Below are positions 56,092 to 64,000 of a DNA stretch of 64,000 nt, in pieces. Numbering within the stretch: the first letter of the stretch is position 1; every line of letters begins with the position of its first letter. The stretch spans positions 2,602,885-2,666,884 of the forward strand of contig JAJEKV010000017.1 in assembly GCA_021234155.1 (NCBI GenBank), read 5' to 3'. Source of the DNA: Isoetes taiwanensis. Its lineage: Eukaryota; Streptophyta; Lycopodiopsida; Isoetales; Isoetaceae. The notes under the pieces are model-generated. The model did not search any database. It was given only the letters and a program-made list of their open reading frames with translations, and was not told the origin of the DNA. Made by a program: the position numbers and the translations under genes.

Positions 56092-57221
56092 TTAAATAAG
56101 AACATGAAAGCAGCTGATTCTAGCAAGAAAGTAGAAAAAAACAAGAGGAAGGTTCAAGCATTTGAAGAACCAGGGCCAAAAAGAAGACTTATTTGTAAAG
56201 AACCCGATGTTGTGGAAGCAAAGCATGTAAGATGTGTTCAATGCAGATGAAAATTTTCCAGATTTACAACAGATCATGGACGAGCAGTGGGGGCCTAAAG
56301 ACATAGGGGTGTTCAAAGAATCTAGCGTGAAGCCAGAGTGGTCTGAAAATTTCTACAAGCATTATGAAATAGTTTTTGGTAAGCAGTAGGTCACCAACCG
56401 CCATGTACGGTACTTCGCTCATGTCTTTGCCCTTCAATTAACAGGTAAAAAGGTAGGTTGGGATACATTTAAAGTTTTGGCCAAAGATTTGGCAAAAGAA
56501 GAAGCAAAAGGATCTGTTATCACAGAAGAAATTTGGGCCTCTAAATCCACATCAAAGGTCCCTAAATTGCAGCAAGGATTTTACCCTAAGGAAGACCTTC
56601 AATTTGCAGAAATTTTGTTGCAACAATGCTATGGACAGTTAATTAGTAGCTCTTCCAAGGTTGAAGAACTGAAAAATCAGCAAGCACACCTACGTGACAA
56701 CATAAATAAGTTTTCAAGAAGAAAGGATGCACATGAAGAGGACCTAGCACAGATTCGGCAAGATATTGTTAGTGTTCTTGACGATGCTAAGCAGAACAAA
56801 CCGAGAGACATCAAGAATGTGCAGTAGGAGGTTGAACTTCTGATGAGGGATAGAGCCAGGAAGGAAGAAATGTTGAAGAAAGTGAAGGAACCATTGGAGA
56901 AAGCCATTCGAGAAAAGGAGTTATGTGAAAAGAGGATTGCAGAACTTGAGGAGGCTCAAAGCTCAGTTTGAGTGCTGCAGATACCTTGATGATATGCATA
57001 AGTACATGATGCATTCTGTAGCTATTCTCCTTCAGCCCAAAACAAGCTTAATGATCTCTCCAGCACAAGAAAATTTCATATCTGTGTATGGATGTATTTT
57101 TTGTAGCAATGGCTTTGCCAATAATGAACCTATCCTAGTTGCTCCATGCAAGCATTCATTTCATGTCTGTTTCTCATATTCTATTTCTGCTGGACTATCC
57201 TGCCCAAAAGCATACAAATGA
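56092..57221 (+). pseudogene. Coiled-coil and RING-like protein relic
   Basis: A Lys-rich N-terminal part (KSPRLNKNMKAADSSKKVEK) gives way to a main frame: ENFPDLQQIMDEQWGPKDIG, KPEWSENFYKHYEIVFGKQ, a TAG near 56388, then YFAHVFALQLTGKKVGWDTF, EEIWASKSTSKVPKLQQGFY, and a long heptad-like coiled coil (about 56655-56970) with a second TAG at 56824. A frameshift leads to YLDDMHKYMMHSVAILLQP and the end CIFCSNGFANNEPILVAPCK-HSFHVC...CP, a RING-like pattern of C-x2-C, C-x-H-x2-H. The frame survives both stops, so it decayed recently. Family unknown; perhaps a gene carried by a fern-type transposon, or a host E3-like pseudogene. Confidence 0.5.
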
Positions 57222-58754
57222 GACGAAAACATTTCAAAAATCTTGGGTGTGTACACCGGAGGTAAGCAATATTTCATAATCTATGTTTAATTGGTTGCAA
57301 CCAGGGTTACTGCAATGTAGAATCGGTTTACATGTACATTGCTGCACTTAAGGTTTTGCTATAGCATGTAGGAGTGTATTGGTTCATTTCTACTTATACT
57401 TCCATAGCTTGCACATCATATATATATATATGTGAAGGTCAAAGGCAACTCTTCAAGGTCAACACAAGGCATTTGAGGTCAAACTTCTTGAGACACTAAA
57501 TTTGTGGTCAAATATTTGATCAATGAATGATTCTAGAAAAAACTCTGGGTTAAGAAGATTGGAAGCCACTCATTTGCAGTTTGGAAGTTAGAGTTTAGAA
57601 GACCCCTTGGTGTATGGTTCTAAGCTTTGGTTTATTTTTCTCCATTTCCATATCCACATCCCATTTCTCATCTCACTATCCTCAACCTTGCCATATATAT
57701 CCATTTTTGCATCTACTTGGCCTAGCCGTTTTTCCCATTTCCACCTTTATCTTGCCACACTGCCATACATTCCCCTTGACATTTTTGCTTAGCCCATCTA
57801 TTTATTTTCAACACACCCATGGTAACCATTTCATTACCAAATCACCTCTTGACTATTTTTTGCTTAGCTATTCCTTTGGGTTATTTGCCATCACCGTCTT
57901 TTTGCCCAACACCTTTACTTTCAAAACCTAGCTAAAGCTTTTTTTCACATGTCATTCTACTATGGTTACCATGTAGCAAGTTGTCATTCACCCCTTCATT
58001 ATCTTTGACCTTGCCCCAAGGCTCTTTTCTTCTCGTAACCCAAAGGTCTTGCCAAATTACATTGCCAAATCTTCATGCAAGCATTATTCTACTATAGCCA
58101 AGTCTCCACAAATATCTAAAATCTTGTGATTATTTATTTGGGGTGTAAGAACCATGTTCGAAAATACCTTTAAAATCAAAATATAGTATATTCCGTTTTA
58201 TACCCTCAAAAATGCGAGATCGATCATTATCCATACGTTTACAAAAAATGAAATTATATATCGGGATATTATTAATAGAGGTTTTTTGAAGGCCCAGACG
58301 CATTTAAGAACTACTTATACACGCTATTCATGTTTGGAAAGTGATTTGAGAAGTTAATGTGCATTCTTCAGCTTGGTTCATATAGATCAAGCTGAAATAT
58401 TTCTATCCTTTATTCTTGAATGGTCTTTTGCTTTTTTTAAGCCATGATTTGTCTAAATACAATGTATTCACCTTTACTTCAATGAAATATTGCCTGCCAA
58501 ATATTCAGACAATTTTTCATATGATTTCTAGCTTTTTGCCTTATAAAAAATTCATTAGTAAAATCCCTTTTACCCGAAACCCATTTCTGACGAGTTGTTA
58601 TCTCTTGGCATGCTTTGAGAACTTCTAAAAATATTATTTCAAACTCGAGTTACAAATTTGAAGATTATGTCTGTAAGTATTCTTGACTGTATTTTGGCAA
58701 ATCTGAGTACAAGAGCTCATTCGTAAGATCTAAACTTCCATTCCTGACTACTAA
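57222..58754. other. 1.5 kb without recognisable genes
   Basis: AT- and pyrimidine-rich (long T/C runs at 57640-57930), with a (TA)7 microsatellite at 57418-57431. The apparent ORFs at 57607-57931 are Phe/Ser/Leu-rich shadows of that composition. Confidence 0.5.
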
Positions 58755-58980
58755 TATGTAGCATTATAACAGGGGGTTTTTTTTGTGATTTTATACGCTT
58801 TTTGGCATGGTTTTCATATGATTTCATGGGCGTATTCACGTGGACATACTAAACGGTATTTCTAGAGTGCACCCATTTGTTAGCCATTGATTTTAAAGAA
58901 GAGGCAAAATCGTGTGGTTGTGGGACTTTTTTTTTAGTTTAGGTTTTGGTTCATATTAGGTTAATATTAGGGTTCCAGAT
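58755..58980 (-). repeat. Dispersed repeat family R1, copy 4
   Basis: Reverse complement of the 28137-28350 copy over about 200 bp. The + strand begins ATATGTAGCATTATAACAGG and runs through TATTTCTAGAGTGCACCCAT to AGCCATTGATTTTAAAG and GGCAAAATCGTGTGG. Confidence 0.85.
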
Positions 58981-59103
58981 TTGCGGATTGGTTGTATGTT
59001 ACAAAATTCGATTCGATTGTTCTTGCATGCTTTGATTTTGTTTAGCAATCAATTCTTTATATTCCAAGAGATTCTGAAGCGATCTTCTTTGTTATACGCA
59101 TCC

Positions 59104-59335
59104 CCAAGTTCTGGCGAGTGCGTCAATCCGATGCTTGGAAATTAAAGCAAGAAGCTGGTCTGATGGAGCACATGGATTTTTGAAGCAGTGTGCGGATCGC
59201 GACAAATGTCGAAGCCCCAAGTTACGGCGAAAAGGTCAATCCGATGCTTGGAAATTAAAGCAAGAAGTGGTCCGATGGAGCACATGGATTTTTTGAGCGG
59301 TGTCAGCGGATGCGAAGAAATGTCGAAGCATGCTA
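59104..59335 (+). repeat. 113-bp tandem duplication
   Basis: CCAAGTTCTGGCGAGTGCGT at 59104 and CCAAGTTACGGCGAAAAGGT at 59217 begin two similar units; both continue CAATCCGATGCTTGGAAATT and GGAGCACATGGATTTTT, and end AAATGTCGAAGC. Confidence 0.9.
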
Positions 59336-60543
59336 CACTAGGCATGGTAAGAAGACATGCTTGATTTTAAGTACCCTTTTTGCATACTCTTCTCTTTAGG
59401 GGCGGGCTGATCGGGATACATACTCTATTTCAACCGTTTGGTCAGTATGTTGGGTGTGGAGGAGGGCATAACCTAGTCTCTTAGCGGACTAAGTTGGGGC
59501 TCTCGGAATAAGTATGTGTGGCTTTGCAGCAGACGGTCTGAGGAAGGAACCTGACTTACTATGTACGGGCATTAGATATAGCATTTGCAGAAAATCTTGG
59601 CCCTTGAATTAAGGATACTAGCGGCAGATAAGTGAAGGAAGCTAAGCGTCATATTTCAAAAATGACACCTAGCAAAGTGGCAACCGATAAGTCGATCAGA
59701 ATTATTTTTACTTGGAACCACATCCCGCATGTAATGAGAATATGTGGTTTGTATAGAGTCCAAGAGAATCGAAAGTAACTTTAAGTCACATTCTAGTATG
59801 GGAGGACAATCTCTAACAATTCGCGAAATTAAGAGTACGGATGGTTCTGCAAATGGCAAGATGCACCAAACGTAATTTCACAAAAAGCGGATGCTTTAGA
59901 AACATGTGAAGCCATTAAATTCTTACATCTCCGGTGATTGTCGATAATGTAGGCGGAGCTGCCCCGCAACAACGAGCTTCCAGTTCATCTTTGGTTCTAA
60001 TTCATGGGTTACAATACAAGTTTCAAATGGCTAGGAGAGCAAACGAGTATGACTGATTATGTCTAAATGGCAAATTTGTACAGAATGTTAGAACTGTGTT
60101 TAAAATGGTGGCTTCTACAACTGCTGCTCTCAGTAAGTGAATAACTATATTGTTGTGGGAAGTACAAGCATTTCTTGTGGGAAGTACAAGCTTATGTGCA
60201 AAGCCATCAAAGCCATGAAGATGCTTTGTTTTTCAAGCGGTATCCTTAGTACATATTGTCTTGGGTAACCAATTGTATCCAGTATATCCAATTGTATGCA
60301 GTATATGTAGCTTGAAGAAGGTAGGTATCAGTTATTTTCCATGATGGTCGTCTTGTCATTGTTAGCATGTTTCTAAATTCTTAGTTTTGTTGCTGCACTT
60401 GTTCTTTTCAAATTTGGTCTCTATACATATTGGTTCATATGCACTAAGGAATCTCCATGCACAGATATTATATGTACAATATTACATGCACTAAGGAAAC
60501 TCCATGCACAATATTACATGCACCCCTACACCATCCTTAAGGC
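59336..60543. other. 1.2 kb without recognisable genes
   Basis: Mixed-composition sequence resembling decayed retrotransposon DNA, but no motif could be read in any frame. A short repeat, TTGTGGGAAGTACAAGC(A/T)T, occurs twice near 60155-60195. Confidence 0.4.
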
Positions 60544-60915
60544 CCCGAAGGGGCCAACATTTTTTTTAGTTAACATAAACCATTAACATACAACTACCAT
60601 TAACATTGTTAACATAAACCATTGCATTTGACACATTTAAATTAAAATCCCCCTTAAACCCCCTTTGGTTTGGGTGCATATTCACACGGGGGTTACGTAG
60701 GGCAGCGAGAGCCCCAAAAAATTTACAATACATGTACAAAATTAACACCATTAAGTACATTCTCTTAAACCTTATAGTATTTTGCAAACCTTAATATACA
60801 GTATATAAAAACTTGTACATGCATACCCCACAAACGAGGATCGCTATGTACGGTCCAGATCTTGGAATAAAGGGCAAATATGCCCATCCGACAGCTCAAA
60901 TAACTCACATATCTG
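60544..60915 (-). mobile_element. MITE family M1, copy C (one arm lost)
   Basis: Reverse orientation relative to copies A and B. From 60544 it has GCCCCGAAGGGGCC, AACATAAACCATTGC, ATCCCCCTTAAACCCCC, GGGTGCATATTCACACGGG, then the central part to GGGCAAATATGCCCATCCGA. The inner terminal arm is absent. It is the inverted partner of copy D at 62003-62352. Confidence 0.8.
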
Positions 60916-61374
60916 AACTCTGACTTGGTCGAGGATCTCATCATTGCCTTCTAGTGAAGTGTGAACAATCAAACCTCAAAAATAAATCTATCTCTGCATG
61001 CCACCTCGATTTGAGTATTGCTACCATTTTCTAGAAATGGGAAAGATATAAATACTTGACCTTTGAGCTATTATGTTGAATTTTTCTCATATAGACTGAA
61101 CACTTTAAGTGATCGGGAGGTTCTAATCCCAACTTGAGCATAGTTCCAAGTTGGCTGTATTTGACTCTTAAGCCAGGTTGAAGATCAACATTGTTCGAGG
61201 GAGCTTCTTGTAGCAATTTCTTCAATCTCATTGCTAGCCCACATGCGCCAGTAGCCTTGGGTCTTTCTTGGCTCGAGTTGCATAACCCATAGATTGTTTG
61301 GCGCTCTAGATCTTTCTTCTTTGCTACTTCTAATCTAGTCCTAGTTCATAATCTTATTCGGATCAGGGAAGGTG

Positions 61375-62010
61375 ATGAGTGGAAGACAATCTTTCAAATT
61401 TGATACGGCCATTTTGAGTACACTGTCATGCCCTTCAGCCTTATCAATGCTCCAACAGTCTTTCAGCATATAACTAACGATATTTTTTAGTAGTTTTTGG
61501 ATCTCTTTGTTATCATCTATTTAGATGATATTCAGATCTATTTGAAGACTCTAGAAGAGCATCTATTCGAAGAACATATCCAATGGACTTTATGCCAAGC
61601 TAGAGAAGTGTCATTTCGAGCTGGATAATGTCGAGTTCCTTGGCTATCGGATCACTCCTCATGGAGTTTCTTTGTACCCATAAAGGTCAAGACTATTACA
61701 AAGTGACAAACACCTTCTTTTGTCCGAGATATTCAGTGTTTCTTGGATTTGCCAATTTCCATTGGCATTTTATTGGGGATTATTCAGAGATATCCTTTCA
61801 TTTGACATGTTTCACGACAAATGATCTGCCATTTGAATGGAGTATGGAAGCGTAAACTATGTTCGTTACCATGAAGCACGCTTTTATGATGTATCAGTTC
61901 TTGCTCGTGCATATCCTTCACTCCCATATGTTGTCGAAGCTGATGCTTCTAATTTTGCTCTTGGTAGTATCTTATCACAAGAAGGGGATGACCATGAACT
62001 GCACTAGATT
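61375..62010 (+). pseudogene. Ty3/gypsy RT-RNase H fragment
   Basis: Frames read YGHFEYTVMPFSLINAPTVF (61407-61466), VIIYLDDIQIYLKTLEEH (61507-61563, catalytic YLDD intact), then ELDNVEFLGYRITPHGVSL, a poorly preserved stretch, and the RNase H start PYVVEADASNFALGSILSQ with GDD (about 61918-61995). It ends where MITE copy D begins. No LTR, integrase or gag is present, so this is an isolated fragment. The motif set (MPFGLTNAP, VYLDD, FLGH.IS..G) is that of gypsy, not copia. Confidence 0.85.
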
Positions 62011-62352
62011 GCCCTTTATTCCAAGATCTGGACCGTACATAGCGATCCTCATTTGTGGGGTATCCATGTACAAGTTTTTGTATACTGTATATTAAGGCTT
62101 GCAAAATACTATAAGGTTTGAGAGAATGTACTTAATGGTGTTAATTTTGTACATGTATTATTGTAAATATATTTTTGGGGCTCTCGCTGCCCTACGTAAC
62201 CCCCGTGTGAATATGCACCCAAACCAAAGGGGGTTTAAGGGGGATTTCAATTTAAATGTGTTAAATGCAATGGTTTGTGTTAATAATGTTAATGGTAGTT
62301 GTGTGTTGATTGTTATATTAAAAATTTTTTTGGGCCCTTCGGGCCCTAATAC
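62003..62352 (+). mobile_element. MITE family M1, copy D (one arm lost)
   Basis: Same orientation as copies A and B: CCCTTTATTCCAAGATCTGG, CATTTGTGGGGTATC, AATACTATAAGGTTTGAGAG, GGGGCTCTCGCTGCCC, GTGTGAATATGCACCCAAAC, then GGGCCCTTCGGGCCC at the end. Nearly identical in reverse complement to copy C, so the two form 350-bp inverted arms around the gypsy fragment. Confidence 0.8.
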
Positions 62353-62906
62353 AAGCCTTCGGGCACTAATGATGGCATATATGCATTTTTCAGAAAATCA
62401 AATCATGACCAAGCATTTCCTTAGAGCTCAATTGCGTTGAGGAGAAATTCATGTTCAGTATATCCTGCAAGAATCACATTCTATGATACCCAATCCTTCT
62501 CGGCCATTTTTTCAAGTACTTCTTGTGCCTCATTAATATAACCTAGATGGGTGCAACCTTAGTCCTGAACAAGTATGCAACCTAGTCCTATAGCAAGTCC
62601 TCAGAAAAGCTCTCCCAACCAAAGAACCTCCTTCACAACAACACGCTAATATAGGATAATCATGTGCGAGTGGTATATTTTGTTAAACAAACCCGGGGCT
62701 AGAAATGAAAGAAGAATACTTTCCATTCACCACAACATAAATTTTGGTTGAGTCATGCAAATTATCAGATATGAATTGGAAGCCATCTTCTGTTGTAAAC
62801 AAATCAGCTTGCAGCATATAATAGGTCCTACTAATATTAACATCATTTCTTGGAAGCCATCTTCTATTGCAAACAAATCATCCTGTAGCATATAACAGGC
62901 CCTGGT
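62353..62906. other. No gene seen
   Basis: AT-rich, with a diverged internal duplication: (T)TGGAAGCCATCTTCTRTTG, AAACAAATCA and GCATATAA(T/C)AGG(T/C)CC occur near 62770 and again near 62850. Confidence 0.5.
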
Positions 62907-64000
62907 AACAATAGTGAAAGTTAACAGTTACGCGGTGTCTTAAAAAACAAGCAAAGCACCTAAATGAGTATTGTACCCGAGTTGCCTTCTATTATCTTAG
63001 CTCAGGCTACAGGTTACTGCCGGTTGTAACAGATCAACACAAGTTTCTCCACTGGTTACAGTTCAAGTCCTGCAGCGAAACTGATTTTTCGAAAGCTTTA
63101 TATTCCGGCCAACACCCTGCAGAAGCCAATCCCTCTTGCTAGTGCAAAAACCCTGCAGAATTATTCCTTCCTTGAACTATCTTATCAGTCATGAAATGCA
63201 CGTGAAATACCTTTCTTTCCAGATAGTAATGCACTTTTCCATGCATATTACGGCGGCGAACTTGGCAAACAATTAAGCTTTGACTTCTCAATTACCTCCT
63301 CGCGATGTTCATGTGTGCGGTGTCTTTGCTTCTCTTAGTATATTTTCTGCAGGTATGGAAATTATTCCTTGCTTAAACTAAATCATAAAATGCTCTTGAG
63401 CTACCTTTCTTTCAAAACGATAATGCACTTCCCCATGCATATTACGGCGTGCGAATTGGTAAGCATATTCTCGATCACCTCCTCTTGACACTCGATATGC
63501 GTGTTTCCCGTTTGGCATATTGATTTCTAGAGGAGCAATGACCCGAAGAAAATTATTCCCCTCTTCAAACTAACTTATCATAGAATGCAATTAAGCTACC
63601 TTTCTTTCAGACAAGAATGCACTTCTCCATCGTGTATTCGACGGCCGGGAAAACAATTAATTTTGGACTTCTCCATTACATCCTCCCCGATGCCCCGCGC
63701 TGTGCTTCTTCCTTTGGTATGTTGACTTAGTGTGTGATGATCGCAAATTATTCCCTTCTTTAAACAACAAATGATTATAAAATGACTTGAACTACCTTCC
63801 TTTCCAGCTGCGTTTCCCCATGTATATTCTGGGAATCGGATGGGCAAACCATTGAGTTTTGATTTCTCAAAAACTTTCCTTTGGTACTTTGATTTCTCTG
63901 GTTCTTCCTTTCGGATGCGGACCTCTGCAGGAGCAAGGTACAGGAATTATTTCTTTCTCTATACTAACAAAACGTTCGGAACATGCACTTGAGCTACCTT
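62907..64000 (+). repeat. Complex repeat array, copy 2 (cut by window end)
   Basis: Matches 26755-27790 from GTGAAAGTTAACAGTTACGC onward, including AACAAGCAAAGCACCTAAAT, TTATATTCCGGCCAACACC and TATACTAACAAAACGTT, with small indels. The internal units carry the CATGCATATTACGGCG core near 63242 and 63437. It continues beyond the window. Confidence 0.88.

Noticed and set aside
60544-62352. A new LTR retrotransposon with 350-bp LTRs around an RT
   Set aside because: The flanking repeats are inverted, not direct, and match MITE copies elsewhere in the window; no PBS, polypurine tract or integrase is present.

Overview
The window is plant nuclear DNA made up almost entirely of transposable-element wreckage, with one well-preserved ordinary gene. 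Plant origin is shown by a UDP-glycosyltransferase with a complete 44-residue PSPG box and one GT-AG intron, a chromodomain-bearing Ty3/gypsy element, Ty1/copia with a tRNA-iMet primer site, a tRNA-derived SINE and a plant-style Helitron. The high density of old, frameshifted elements and the presence of families that are uncommon in flowering plants (Crypton-like tyrosine recombinase, Rep-type HUH protein, DUF7869-like protein, ParB-like protein) suggest a large-genome non-seed plant such as a fern. That last step is inference.

Layout. 0.2-1.2 kb: LINE relic (-), then a long hairpin. 1.9-5.0 kb: multi-exon Crypton-like tyrosine recombinase relic (+). 5.2-7.9 kb: SINE, LTR, and the integrase-chromodomain end of a chromovirus (-). 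8.0-16.6 kb: a long decayed gypsy element (+) with an extra downstream coding region. 17.4-22.3 kb: a gypsy-type LTR abutting a truncated copia element (-) with its PBS and 5' LTR. 22.7-26.1 kb: HUH Rep relic (+), two copies of a palindromic MITE and an unknown small gene. 26.3-30.7 kb: tandem repeats and a SINE with perfect target-site duplications. 31.3-33.9 kb: LINE relic (+). 35.0-38.5 kb: a tRNA-like tandem array, an unknown ORF (-), and a 1.1-kb pure-pyrimidine-like tract framed by AGCAAGGA-type minisatellites. 39.1-46.1 kb: two divergent decayed genes, a DUF7869-like gene (-) and a Lys/Glu-rich ParB-like-domain gene (+), separated by GGCGCC palindromes. 48.3-50.0 kb: the UGT gene. 51.1-56.1 kb: tandem duplication, Helitron relic, a ~193-bp satellite and a 220-bp-arm inverted repeat. 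56-57.2 kb: coiled-coil/RING-like pseudogene. 57.2-64.0 kb: repeats, a gypsy RT fragment between inverted MITE halves, and a second copy of a repeat array also seen at 26.8 kb.

The genes do not form a pathway. The UGT is the only locus that looks able to make a normal protein. The main interest lies in the unusual elements: the Rep-type relic at 22.8-23.4 kb, the Crypton-like relic at 1.9-5.0 kb, and the divergent two-gene unit at 39-46 kb, which could be a poorly described DNA transposon. All family calls were made by reading translated motifs and were not confirmed by database search.
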